From assembly GCA_934448295.1 (NCBI GenBank), contig CAKSEY010000013.1:38785-102784 (forward strand): a stretch of DNA of 64,000 nucleotides, read 5' to 3'. Shown here piece by piece: positions 9,597 through 18,869 of the stretch (the stretch's first letter is position 1; each line of letters starts with the position of its first letter). The notes under the pieces are model-generated. The model made no database searches. It saw only the letters and a list, made by a program, of their open reading frames with translations, and was not told the origin of the DNA. A program made the translations under genes and the position numbers. The DNA comes from an uncultured Oscillospiraceae bacterium. GTDB lineage: Bacteria; Bacillota; Clostridia; Oscillospirales; Ruminococcaceae.

Positions 9597-9921
9597 ATCA
9601 AGTAACCTCCTAAAGCGAATAATTTTGATTTCTGAAAGACGACAGCTTTGTTAGGAGCAGAATAACGTGTTGCCGAAGAAAGGACTTTAGTTTTGGCGTC
9701 CACGGATCAATACATATAAAATCAGCAGCACTCAAAGTTGTGGAGTTGCCAGAATACTTTGTCACCACAACCCAATGCTCCATTGAACCAGTATTGACCT
9801 GTACTATTACGGAATATCCTGATTTTAGTGTATTATATATTGACTTTAGCGACGTGCTGTCAGGCCCCGTTGACTTATAACCATATTTACTTGCAATTGT
9901 AGACCACATTGCATATTTTAA
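9593..9921 (-). pseudogene. C39-like peptidase, truncated by IS5-type element and frameshifted
   Basis: Fragment of a papain-like (C39-like) cysteine peptidase: YNTLKSGYSVIVQVN and EHWVVVTKYSG contain the catalytic His region, and FICIDPWT holds the usual Asp. The N-terminal part with the catalytic Cys is missing, cut at the inverted end of the adjacent insertion sequence at 9922. After DPWT the reading frame slips: the other phase continues sensibly (TKVLSSATRYS, then NKAVVFQKS) and would end overlapping the lipoprotein start. So it is broken at both ends and inactive. Confidence 0.65.
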
Positions 9922-11088
9922 GGCAACACCGCGCAATTAACAAAGTATTGTCATCAAAAGCGTGAAACGCAGCGAAGTTCATCAGAGTTACCCATCAGGC
10001 TCGCCAGGGCGCACTGAATCAAGCTGCCAGATGAGGTCTGTCAGCCAGAATCAGATTCGCCAGGGCGAACATGATATTCAATTTAGCGGACTGTTTTCGC
10101 AGACCTTTGTACCGAGTTTTTCGGTACCTGAGCAGTCCTTTGACTACCCCAAAAACGTGTTCAACCTTTGCTCTGACTGATGATTTCTCCCTTTCCCGGC
10201 GTTTGATTTGTGCCTTTGATCTGACGGAATTGTCCTTGCTCTGCGATGGACGGCGGTTCAATTTATACTTTATCATTTTTCCGGAACGATTCTTTACGAT
10301 TGCTTCCTCACGCTTTTCTGCGCCAAGATAACCGCTGTCGCCATAAACGATTTCTTCCTCTCCGGTAAGGAGTTCAGTCATCATCGTTACATCGTGAACA
10401 TTCGCCGGAGTGGCTTTAACAGTATGCGTAAGCCCGCTGTCCTTATCAACTCCGATATGCGCTTTATAGCCAAAATACCACATGTTCCCCTTGCGCGTCT
10501 GATGTGCGTCAGAGTCACGTTTGCGTTCCTTGTTTTTCGTGGAGGTCGGCGCTGCTATTATCGTTGAATCTACTATCGTTCCCTTTTTCAGGATCAGTCC
10601 TCTTGCTGTGAGCTGTTCAACCACTTGAGCAAAGAGCTTTTCCTGCAGCTCGTTTTTTACCAACAGATTTCTGAATCTTCCCAGCGTATCTCCGTCCGGT
10701 ATCTGATTGCTTGATTCCACGCCACAGAAATCAGAAAACGCCCTGCTGTCCGTTACTTCTGCAACTGTTGCTTCGTCAGCTAAATTATACAGATTCTGTA
10801 TCAGGTAGAGTCTCAGCATTATTTCCAGGTCGTATGGCTTATTTCCGCGCTCCCCTTTATAATAGCACGGCTTTATCATTGCTACCCATTCGTTCCGCGG
10901 AACTATTCGCTCTATCTGCTCCAGAAATTCTTTTTTCTTCGTTCGTACCTGTGACAGTTCGTCCTCCAGGTTCGATAAACTTATCTGCTTATTCATACTT
11001 TTATTATACCATTTTTTATTTTACTATGCAATCGGTTTGTTTACTAATCTGCTTAATTCCCGATTTGTGGGATTTGTGCGGTATTGCC
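9922..11088 (-). mobile_element. IS5-type insertion sequence
   Basis: About 1167 bp with terminal inverted repeats GGCAACACCGCGCAA (left) and TTTGTGCGGTATTGCC (right), around one complete DDE transposase. The flanking bases, TTAA on the left and ATAG on the right, are not a matching target duplication. The gene on the left (C39-like peptidase) does not continue on the right. This suggests the element moved or deleted adjacent DNA after insertion. A 424-bp element with the same ends lies at 13432-13855. Confidence 0.85.
10019..10996 (-). CDS. IS5-family DDE transposase
   Basis: 325 residues and apparently complete. The N-terminal DUF772-like domain carries KPCYYKGERGNKPYDLEIML and QIPDGDTLGRFR. 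The catalytic core has IVDSTIIAAP (first Asp), VYGDSGYLG (second Asp) and the RAKVEHVFGVVK block (catalytic Glu). No frameshift is seen, so it could still be active and could mobilise the related short element at 13432-13855. The ATG is followed upstream by the right inverted repeat about 90 bases away. Confidence 0.9.
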   Translation of the reverse strand: MNKQISLSNLEDELSQVRTKKKEFLEQIERIVPRNEWVAMIKPCYYKGERGNKPYDLEIMLRLYLIQNLYNLADEATVAEVTDSRAFSDFCGVESSNQIPDGDTLGRFRNLLVKNELQEKLFAQVVEQLTARGLILKKGTIVDSTIIAAPTSTKNKERKRDSDAHQTRKGNMWYFGYKAHIGVDKDSGLTHTVKATPANVHDVTMMTELLTGEEEIVYGDSGYLGAEKREEAIVKNRSGKMIKYKLNRRPSQSKDNSVRSKAQIKRREREKSSVRAKVEHVFGVVKGLLRYRKTRYKGLRKQSAKLNIMFALANLILADRPHLAA

Positions 11089-11102
11089 ATAGAAATATCC
11101 GC

Positions 11103-11131
11103 TTGACTTCTTTTATATTTTGTGGTATTAT
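11103..11131 (+). promoter_or_regulatory. predicted sigma-A promoter
   Basis: TTGACT, 17 bases, TATTAT just outside the right end of the IS5-type element, 78 bases before the ATG of the broken hydrolase at 11210. Confidence 0.5.
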
Positions 11132-11209
11132 TTTATATGGGAACACGCTGTGTTCATTTTATTTGATGTTGTAGTTAGCTACATATAACTTAGTTTACAG
11201 GAGCTGCTT

Positions 11210-12143
11210 ATGAAAAAATATTTTTCAGCATAGAAAAGGACGGATTCTACGGAACAAACTATGATAACTCGCATGGTTCGGACTGCACGGTGCTTGGATT
11301 GTTCGGAGATGACCCTAACGACTATATGGCGAAGTGCGGAGTAAAGTGGCTGCATAAGAACGGCGTGAACGCGCTCTGTATGTCCCCGGGGAAAAAGAAC
11401 TACAGCCACGTTAACATGCCGCTGGAGCGTTACGCGGCTGCCATTGCGTGGCTTAAAGCCCACGGAACAAGAAAGATAGGCGTTATGGGAATGAGCACGG
11501 CGGGAATGGATTCCCTTGCTGCGGCGTCGTATTTCCCGGATATAACGCTGACTTTCGGGCTTACGGCAAGCGACTTCATATGGCAGGGATTCGAGCAGGG
11601 AAAAAGGACGGCTGTGGCGAATGGCCTGTCCCGGGCGCTTCAACGCTTTCCTGGAAAGGAGAGCCTCTGCCGTACATGCCGTTTGTATATCAGCACCCGG
11701 AATACTGGAATAAGGTACAGAAGGAAACGAAAGGCTCGGGCGATTTCATGCGCACGACATGCTTGTTTACTGATTCCGAAAAGGCAAGGAAGCATTCCGA
11801 AGATGAAATGATAAAAGTAGAGAATATCCACGGGAAGCTGTTCCTCATCGGCGCCGATGATGATTCCTTCTGGGAGGCGGGGAAGTACGTCCGCAGGATG
11901 GACGAGCGCCTAAAAACGCGTCCGCATAATTGCGAGTACGAAGCGCTTGCCTATGAGCACGGGACGCACTTCGTGCTGCCGGAATCGCTGCTGCGCGCGG
12001 CGCTTCCGGTGGGACTGAAATTCGTGCTGCGGTTCATTTTCAGGGCGGCGAAGGACTACCCCGACGAATGCGAGCAGACCCGAAAGGACATAGACCGACG
12101 GCTTTCCGCTGCGCTCAGGGAGTGGACGGCGGATATTGAATAA
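11210..12143 (+). pseudogene. alpha/beta hydrolase (BAAT C-terminal-like), two frameshifts
   Basis: Related to acyl-CoA thioester hydrolase/BAAT C-terminal-type alpha/beta hydrolases: DGFYGTNYDNSHGSDC, nucleophile elbow GMSTAG, then LSWKGEPLPYMPF, LFLIGADDDSFW (acid) and YEHGTHFVLPES (His). The ATG at 11210 follows AGGAG, but the frame is lost after five codons in an A-run, and lost again near 11602 in another A-run (GGGAAAAAGG). The catalytic residues therefore lie in different frames and no full-length protein can be made. The downstream broken hydrolase begins 17 bases after its stop. Confidence 0.8.
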
Positions 12144-12160
12144 AGGCAGGAAGGAACAAT

Positions 12161-12884
12161 ATGGAGATAAAAAATTCGGGAATCAGAACGGAAAGAAAAA
12201 AATGCTGCTTCACGGAAACCTGATGTGCTGGCGGCAGTTTGAGGATATTATCCCGCTGCTGGAGAAGGACTTCATGGCGTATGCGGTCAGCTTTGATAGA
12301 TTCGACGGAACGGGCACGACTAATCTATACAACGGCGCGGGGGCAGGCAGACAAGCTGGCTGAATATGTCTGCGCGGAATGCGGCTGGCGGCTGGATATG
12401 CTCTTTGCGGAGTCCATAGGGTGCGGTCCGGCGGTATTCCTGAAGTCCTCGCCAAAGGTGCAGGTAGACCACATGATACTCAGCGGACCGGAGTATCTCG
12501 ACTTTGGAATTATGAACAAGCCGCTTCTGAAAATCATGCCGCAGAATCAGTATAAGACTGCGCACGAAAAGTCAATGCCGGCTTGGGTGCTGAAATTAAT
12601 GGGGCAGACGGAGCGGGGGAATGCAGACCATGATGAGCTGTATTCCGGACAATATCAGCCTGGAGTCAGTCCGCGCCACATGGAGGCGGGACTTTATCTT
12701 TACCGCAGCGATTTCCCGTGCAGCCGGACGCAAACGTTGCCTGCTGGTACGGAGAAAAAGAGGGTCATATGAAAAAGGCGGTGCAGCGGCTGAAAAAGGC
12801 GTATCCAAAGTTTACGGTATGCTGTTTCAACGGATTCAGGCACGGCGACATCATCAACCCCCCCCGGAACTTCTGGTGAAATAG
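12161..12884 (+). pseudogene. alpha/beta hydrolase, about five frameshifts
   Basis: Start ATG after GGAAGGA. Pieces in different phases join into one family member: MLLHGNLMCWRQFEDIIPLL (oxyanion region), LFAESIGCGPAVFL (nucleophile elbow AESIG), LSGPEYLDFG, GMQTMMSCIPDNISLESV, VACWYGEKEGHMKKA (acid loop) and FRHGDIIN (His). Phase changes fall at an A7 run near 12200, near 12330, near 12610, near 12690 and in a C8 run near 12860. It was probably part of an operon with the preceding hydrolase. Clearly non-functional. Confidence 0.8.
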
Positions 12885-12961
12885 CTGAACTCCGAACTGT
12901 CGCGTAAATAACTAAATAATCGTCATCGGTGCAGGGATTGGTTTTCCCGCGCCGATTTTGT

Positions 12962-12990
12962 TTGACTTTTCCGGGACGTGGTGCTATAAT
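12962..12990 (+). promoter_or_regulatory. predicted sigma-A promoter for the lost MATE gene
   Basis: TTGACT, 17 bases, TATAAT, followed by an AT-rich leader and an ATG at 13110. Confidence 0.55.
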
Positions 12991-13109
12991 AAAAAAATCG
13001 GTATTCAGGCTTGATCATGATATGTTTGTATCAGAACTTCCGCAGGACAACAATGGCGGCGTTATAGAATCCGGTTCGCCGATTCATAATCCGAAAGAGA
13101 TAAAAGCAA

Positions 13110-13218
13110 ATGACAGAACTTGTTGATAAAAAGGCTTTCAACAGGCAGTTTGCAAGGCTGGCGACGCCTATCGCGGTACAAAGCCTTATACTGGCTTTAG
13201 TCGCCGTATGCGACGCCA
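13110..13218 (+). pseudogene. MATE efflux transporter, N-terminal stub
   Basis: About 36 residues resembling the first helix of a MATE-family transporter (AFNRQFARLATPIAVQSLIL, then AVCDAIM). Homology stops abruptly near 13218 and the frame runs on without sense. From 13219 to 13427 another phase reads IIATNYDAGEKNYRVVMMKY and PLKVWKNTEM, a fragment I do not recognise. The promoter and start are intact, so this is a deletion fusion. Confidence 0.6.
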
Positions 13219-13431
13219 TCATGATTCTCGCCTGTGATTTTTGGATTGACTTTTCCTGCAAAACATCTCCAGCCGATAATCGCGACAAACTACGACGCCG
13301 GGGAAAAGAATTATCGCGTGGTGATGATGAAATATCCGCTGAAAGTCTGGAAGAACACCGAGATGGCAGCCACGCCCAAAGCGCTTTCCACAAAGCTTGG
13401 GATAGATTCCCCGATACTTGTCTTTACCTAA

Positions 13432-13855
13432 GGCAACACCGCACAAAGACCATTTATTGGATTTTGCACGTGTCTTGCTTGCATATTTCTAGTTTGGCGC
13501 AAAAAATCACATGATTGTTCAACAAATATGTTTCGTGTTGCGCCAAACTTGCATCTTGCACAATTCGTCCTAGCAAGGCGTGTCTCCCCCGGTGGGGGAG
13601 TTGTCAACGCAAGTTGACAGAGGGGCTAGTTTGGCGCAAAAAACACAATATTGATTAACGGATTTGTTTCATGTTGCGCCAAACTAACGACAGACCAGCC
13701 TTGCGTCGCTAGTTGTTGACTTGAAAACGCTATTGCTTCCGTCAACAACTCCTCATTGTACAATCTGACGAAAAATCGAGATTAGCCAATCAGCGAAGCG
13801 TATTATTGGCTAATCTACCTGCGCAATACACGCACAATCTTTGTGCGGTATTGCC
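13432..13855. mobile_element. 424-bp non-autonomous IS5-type element (MITE-like)
   Basis: The ends are GGCAACACCGCACAAAGA and its inverse with one mismatch, nearly identical to the ends of the IS5-type element at 9922-11088. It is flanked by a direct CTAA (13428-13431 and 13856-13859), which fits the YTAR target duplication typical of IS5 relatives. It encodes no transposase. Inside are two inverted pairs built on AGTTTGGCGCAA / TTGCGCCAAACT and further palindromes (CTCCCCCGGTGGGGGAG; GATTAGCCAAT / ATTGGCTAATC), giving a highly folded interior. Confidence 0.8.
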
Positions 13856-13859
13856 CTAA

Positions 13860-14311
13860 AAAATACGAAATTCGACAAGCTGAGGGTAAGGCTTGTTGAA
13901 TCAGTCAAGAAGCATTTCCGGAACGAAACTGATGAGGAGAAGAAATACGCGGTCTCATTCCTGGAATGCGTCGGCTCGGACGAAAGCTTCCGATACAGGT
14001 TCCTGCGCGCCATTCAGGCGACCAACGACATAACCAGGCTGGAGAAATTCAAGAAGAGCGATTTCGGCTACCTTGCGGGAAAGGTGCTTGTTCTTATCCC
14101 GGAAAACGATATGTTCGACAAGGCGGATTCGCAGAAGCCTGTGGATATTTTCATCGACCCGGTCGTAAAGCAAACCTACGGCGGACATATGGGGCTTGTC
14201 ATGCGCCCCGACCTGTACCTCCCGGAGATAGAGCTTTTTTTAGTGAAAGGTTCTGAGAGTGGAAAAGTACGACATCACAAAGCCGATGAAGATTCCTGTC
14301 GGAATGCATAA
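13860..14311 (+). pseudogene. alpha/beta hydrolase, C-terminal half only
   Basis: Reads LVESVKKHFRNETDEEKKYA, FLRAIQATNDITRLEKF, GKVLVLIPENDMFD (acid loop) and KQTYGGHMGLVMRPDLYLPE (catalytic His region). This is the C-terminal half of an alpha/beta hydrolase. The N-terminal half is missing: the 424-bp element is inserted immediately upstream, and what lies beyond it does not clearly belong to the same gene. It runs into the next broken hydrolase. Confidence 0.65.
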
Positions 14312-15049
14312 ACTTAACGGCGACCCGGGAATAAGCTTCCAGCTGAACCGCCTTGTTAACATGGACGGCTGCGGCCTTGCAGTCGCAAAGGAGATAGGTC
14401 CGGCGATAAAGAACGCGGCGCTGTACCGCATATCCAAGTTCTACACCGACTGGAGGACGAGAACGGGCTGAACGCATGGAAAAAAGGTGCGGGATCTTTT
14501 CTTCCAGTACTACGCGTTTTTTTTCAGCGGAGAACGCCCGATAGTAAAGCTTGTCAAAGTGCCTTACGAGGGCTGTGAAATGCCGATGCTGAAATTCAAC
14601 GCTGAGTCGCCGAAGGGCACTATCGTAATACACAGCGGGTTTGATTCCAGCTACGAGGAGTTTTTCAGCGAGTGCGAGTATCTCCGCGAGCACGGCTACG
14701 ATGTTTACCTTTTCGAGGAACCGGGGCAGGGAGAGTGTATCCGGCTGCACGCGCTCCGCTGGTCATGGAGTGGGAAAAGCCGACGATGGCAGTCACGGAA
14801 TATTTCGACCTGCATGATGTTATACTCGTGGGGCAGTCACTGGGCGGATTCTTCGCGCCGAGGGCGTCCGCATTTGACGACAGGGTGACTAAGTGCGTCA
14901 GCATTTCGCAGTTCGGCGCGCTGAAAATGAACTTCTCGGACAACGCTTTTGTGAACGGGCTGACGATAGGTCTGCTGAATGTGGTGCTTTACGGATTCGG
15001 CTGGATGATAAACATTCGATATGCCGCGACAGGTCGCTTGACGACTTAA
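14259..15049 (+). pseudogene. alpha/beta hydrolase, frameshifted and 3'-truncated
   Basis: A GTG-start frame (YDITKPMKIPVGMHKLNGDP) breaks near 14470. It continues in another phase (GTIVIHSGFDSSYEEFFSEC, VYLFEEPGQGE), breaks again near 14750, then shows the nucleophile elbow VILVGQSLGGFFAPRASAF. It ends at 15049, before the acid and His parts, shortly ahead of the repeat element at 15099. It is the fourth decayed alpha/beta hydrolase in this segment. Confidence 0.75.
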
Positions 15050-15098
15050 GGTAATAAGAAAATGGAGCAGCGGAAAAACTGCTTCATTTTTTGTTATG

Positions 15099-15240
15099 GG
15101 AACCTCTAAAATCCGGTGTGAAAAGCAAAAACGGGCAGGGTGCGCCGAATGCGATGGAATGTATGCCTTACAAGGAGGCTTGAAGAAGCAGTCGGTGTGC
15201 TATACACATTTTCATTCAAACAAGGTTTTTAGAGGTGGCC
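15099..15240. repeat. MITE-like element, copy 2 (142 bp)
   Basis: Ends GGAACCTCTAAAATCC and GGTTTTTAGAGGTGGCC. The interior is homologous to the element at 2905-3065, with a deletion in the left half. It separates a truncated hydrolase from a truncated glycerol-dehydrogenase remnant. Confidence 0.8.
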
Positions 15241-15243
15241 TTA

Positions 15244-15478
15244 TAAAAAACCGTATGCAAAGCCACGCGAGTGCCTGTCCTGCTCTTGCGATACCCGTCC
15301 CCTCAAGACCCGCAGACTCCGTGCGGATAGAAGCACGACCCTCAAAGTAGGTCCCGAGCGCGTTGCTCATTCCCGCGATAAGAAACTTGACAGGCGCGTC
15401 TGCGATAACTTTCGTATCAACAATTACAGCGTCGGGGTTTCCTGATAGAATTGATGGTAAACAGTATTCGCAAGAATT
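15244..15478 (-). pseudogene. glycerol dehydrogenase (GldA-type) remnant
   Basis: The minus strand reads PDAVIVDTKVIADAPVKFLI, then AGMSNALGTYFEGRA and GTGIARAGQALAWLC. This is the central part of iron/zinc-containing glycerol dehydrogenases (DTxxIAxAPVRFLxAGMGDAL), including the Asp metal-ligand region. Only about 75 residues remain and both ends are lost, the right end of the protein at the repeat element. From 15479 to 15622 a plus-strand stretch reads KAMSSGLMESVEALDRNRQM, possibly another unidentified remnant. Confidence 0.65.
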
Positions 15479-15622
15479 TCCTCAATTGCCGTATATGGAT
15501 AGTTTGAAATGCGCAGATACTGTTATTGTACCATATTGACAAGGCTATGTCGAGCGGTTTGATGGAATCTGTCGAGGCGCTCGACCGGAATCGCCAAATG
15601 AAACAATTTACTGCTAAAGCAA

Positions 15623-15651
15623 TTGACAACAGCTTATTTTTGTGATAAAAT
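15623..15651 (+). promoter_or_regulatory. predicted sigma-A promoter for the SNF2 gene
   Basis: TTGACA, 17 bases, TAAAAT, 41 bases upstream of the GTG start. Confidence 0.6.
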
Positions 15652-15692
15652 AGAAGCAAAACGATTTCAGGGTCACCGGAAAAGGAATATAT

Positions 15693-18600
15693 GTGAATAT
15701 ACGGACATACAAGGGCGATTTCAGCTATGCGATTTTTCAGCGCGGACAGATATATTACCGCCAGAAAAAACTGAAAGAAGCGATATGCGACGGCAGCGGA
15801 AATTACCGCTTCATTGTCGCAGGAACGAAGGACTACAACGTTACAGCGTCGATAACCCCGGAGGGCGAGCTTTCGGGGCTTTCCTGCGACTGCCCGTACG
15901 ACCGCGGATACTGCAAGCACCTTGCCGCTGCGCTCATATATCTTGAGAGCATATATGACAAAACGATATCGAACCGCAGTTCAAATTACGCCAGTGGACT
16001 TATCCGGCACTATACCGAAAGAGCCGTTATTAACGCGCAGGAACCCGGAATACGGCTTGTGCCGGAGCTTGAGGCAACGTTCGAGGGGCTAAAGTACTCG
16101 CTGAAAATAGGACGCGAAAAACTCTATGTCGTGAATGATATTTACGATATGTATCAGGCTTTCCAGGGCAGGCTGAACAAGAAATACGGAAAGGAACTGG
16201 AGTTCGTACACAGCCCGGAAGTACTGGACGAGCAAAGCTCGGCGCTGCTGGAATTAACATTCAGTATTTGTATGACCTTTAAAGAAGGTGCCGACAGAAA
16301 ACGCAGGTTCCTGATATATGGGCAGGACGCAGTGCGCTTCTTCCAGATAGTCAGGGAAAGCGGAGTTAATTTCGGCCGCAGTCATTTTGACGTGAAATTT
16401 TCCGACCCGGAAATCAGTTTTGACATCACGAAAACTGACACGGGACGCTATTTTCTGCGCCCGGTGGGGAAAATAGAAATATTTAATGCAGAGCAGAATT
16501 TCTGCATTATCATCGACAGCGACAAAAAGCTGATTTACGTCTGCGGAAGGGAGTTCACGAGCGCAGTCGGAGCGCTGCTTTACGCCGCATTAAAGGAAGA
16601 ACTGCTGATTTCCGAAAAGGAGATCGCAGCATTCTACACCGCGGTGATCCGTCCCGTGAGCAAATATGTGAAATTCTCCGGACTGGAAGTGATTTCGGAT
16701 TTTACGCCTCCGGAATTGAGCGCGCGGCTTTATATCGATATGAACGCAAGCGGAGAAGTCATTGCAAGGCTTGAGTATCTTTACGGCGACGAAAAATTTA
16801 CGCCAAAGCAGAGCAAAAGAAAAAATCCGTTCTGCGACCATTTCGCAGAGGCCTCCTGCGAGCTGTCAGTCGGGAATTATTTTGACATTCGGGACGATAA
16901 TAAGAATCCGTATTACATTGACGGCGACGATGAAATTTACCGCCTGCTGACCGAGGGAATACCCGCGCTTTCAGAGAAAATGGAGATATACACGACCGAC
17001 CGTTTCAGCAGAAAAGCAGTAATACGTCCTGCGGTCCGTCCGGCTCTGGGAGTGCGCCCGAGCGGCAGTGTGCTTGAACTGGAGCTTACCGCGGACGGCT
17101 ACACTCCGGAGGAATTGCGGGAGCTTCTCGCGGCTTACCGTCTGGGGAAAAAGTACCACAAGCTGAAAGACGGAAGCTTCTCAATCCTTGACGACGGGCT
17201 TTCCGAACTGTTTGAAATCACGGAAAGTCTTGACATTTCGGATAAGTCCCTTATGAAAGAAAAAATCAGGGTACCGGCGTTCAGAATGCTGTATCTCGAC
17301 AGCCTTGGGAGTACCTCCGGGAATGTCAGAATTGAACGCAGCGCCGAGTTCCGCAGACAGGTAAGTTCCTACCGTGAAATGTTGGATTACTCCGATAAAA
17401 TCAGCGTTCCGGAACAGCTTGACGGTATTCTGCGCGAGTATCAGATTTACGGGTTCCGGTGGCTGAAAACGCTGTCTGCGTACGGGCTGGGCGGAATCCT
17501 CGCGGACGATATGGGACTTGGAAAGACATTGCAGGCGATAGCGCTGATGCTTGATGAAAAGCGCTCCAAAGGCGGCAGAAGCCTTGTCGTTTGTCCGGCT
17601 TCCCTTGTACTGAACTGGCAGAGCGAGATTGAAAAATTCGCGCCGGAACTACGGGTGCTTGCCGTCATGGGAACGGCTTCAGAGCGCACCGCGCAGTTCG
17701 CGGAAATGGAAAAATACGATGTTGTGATAACTTCGTATTCCCTTATTGCAAGGGACTTCGCGGAGTATCAGGAGCATGAATTCCGCTATGAATTTCTGGA
17801 CGAAGCGCAGTATATCAAGAACAGCTCCACGCAGACGGCGAAGGCGGTGAAATCCGTGAACAGCCGCTGCCGGTTTGCGCTGACCGGAACTCCGGTAGAG
17901 AACAGCTTTGCGGAACTCTGGAGCATATTTGACTTCGTCATGCCGGATTATCTTTTCAGCTACAGGTATTTCCGGCAGCATTACGAATCCCCGGTCGTAA
18001 AGGATGGAAACGAGCAGGCGAAACAGTCGCTGCAGCGCATTGTGAAGCCGTTTATCCTGCGCAGGATGAAGTCCGGTGTGCTGACCGAGCTTCCCGAAAA
18101 AACGGAAACGGTGCTGCTTTCGGAAATGGAAAAGGAGCAGGGCGGAATTTACTCCGCAAACGTTGCGGAGGTGCGCTCTGCGGTGTCGGCTTCCGATGGC
18201 GGGAACACCGAAAAAATAAAGATCCTCGCAATGCTGACCAGGCTGCGGCAGATTTGCTGCGACCCGGCGCTGGTCTACGATAATTACACCGGGAAAAGCG
18301 CCAAGCTGGAGCAGTGCGTGGAGCTTGTGGAAAGCTGCGTTAATTCCGGGCACAAGCTGCTTTTGTTCTCGCAGTTCACGTCAATGCTGGATATTGTCGC
18401 GGCGCGTCTTGACGGCATGGGAATACGGTATTTCATGCTGACTGGTTCCACAAAACCCGCGCAGCGGCTGAAAATGGTGAACAGCTTCAACGGCGACGAC
18501 ACCAGCGTATTCCTGATATCGCTGAAAGCAGGCGGCACGGGGCTTAACCTCACCGGCGCGGACGTTGTTATACACTACGACCCGTGGTGGAACAGCTCGG

Positions 18601-18812
18601 CTGAAAATCAGGCTTCCGACCGCGCTTACCGAATCGGGCAGAAGAAAAACGTGCAGATATATAAGCTCATCACCCGGAATACCATCGAGGAGAAGATACG
18701 CGAGTTACAGCAGGCAAAATCCGGGCTTGCGGATATCGTACTCAGCGGCGGGGAGAACTCCGGAAATATCATGAGCATGAGCTCCGAAGAGATACTGGAA
18801 CTGCTGAAATGA
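15693..18812 (+). CDS. SWIM zinc-finger SNF2-family helicase-like ATPase
   Basis: A 1039-residue Swi2/Snf2 ATPase, probably a DNA translocase acting on protein-DNA complexes. It has an N-terminal SWIM zinc finger (C65-x-C67...C74-x-H76), a long middle region (about 100-580), then the helicase core: DDMGLGKT (Walker A, about 605-612), DEAQ box (703-706), LTGTPVEN (motif III) and, in the C-terminal lobe, GGTGLNLTGADVVIHYDPWW followed by the motif VI region NQASDRAYRIGQ. Start is GTG at 15693 after AAAGGA; the overlapping ATG is followed at once by a stop. It stands alone and intact between two decayed stretches. Such stand-alone bacterial SNF2 proteins occur as housekeeping genes and in defence loci; nothing here decides which. 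Confidence 0.9.
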   Translation: MNIRTYKGDFSYAIFQRGQIYYRQKKLKEAICDGSGNYRFIVAGTKDYNVTASITPEGELSGLSCDCPYDRGYCKHLAAALIYLESIYDKTISNRSSNYASGLIRHYTERAVINAQEPGIRLVPELEATFEGLKYSLKIGREKLYVVNDIYDMYQAFQGRLNKKYGKELEFVHSPEVLDEQSSALLELTFSICMTFKEGADRKRRFLIYGQDAVRFFQIVRESGVNFGRSHFDVKFSDPEISFDITKTDTGRYFLRPVGKIEIFNAEQNFCIIIDSDKKLIYVCGREFTSAVGALLYAALKEELLISEKEIAAFYTAVIRPVSKYVKFSGLEVISDFTPPELSARLYIDMNASGEVIARLEYLYGDEKFTPKQSKRKNPFCDHFAEASCELSVGNYFDIRDDNKNPYYIDGDDEIYRLLTEGIPALSEKMEIYTTDRFSRKAVIRPAVRPALGVRPSGSVLELELTADGYTPEELRELLAAYRLGKKYHKLKDGSFSILDDGLSELFEITESLDISDKSLMKEKIRVPAFRMLYLDSLGSTSGNVRIERSAEFRRQVSSYREMLDYSDKISVPEQLDGILREYQIYGFRWLKTLSAYGLGGILADDMGLGKTLQAIALMLDEKRSKGGRSLVVCPASLVLNWQSEIEKFAPELRVLAVMGTASERTAQFAEMEKYDVVITSYSLIARDFAEYQEHEFRYEFLDEAQYIKNSSTQTAKAVKSVNSRCRFALTGTPVENSFAELWSIFDFVMPDYLFSYRYFRQHYESPVVKDGNEQAKQSLQRIVKPFILRRMKSGVLTELPEKTETVLLSEMEKEQGGIYSANVAEVRSAVSASDGGNTEKIKILAMLTRLRQICCDPALVYDNYTGKSAKLEQCVELVESCVNSGHKLLLFSQFTSMLDIVAARLDGMGIRYFMLTGSTKPAQRLKMVNSFNGDDTSVFLISLKAGGTGLNLTGADVVIHYDPWWNSSAENQASDRAYRIGQKKNVQIYKLITRNTIEEKIRELQQAKSGLADIVLSGGENSGNIMSMSSEEILELLK

Positions 18813-18827
18813 TACTTTTAAAATGAG

Positions 18828-18844
18828 GTTTTTAGAGGTTACCT
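18828..18844. repeat. single arm of the dispersed palindromic repeat
   Basis: GGTTTTTAGAGGTTACC, 15 bases after the SNF2 stop and just before the pfkB-like pseudogene. Confidence 0.75.
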
Positions 18845-18869
18845 TATGGTGATTATGCGAGGTTGTAGA

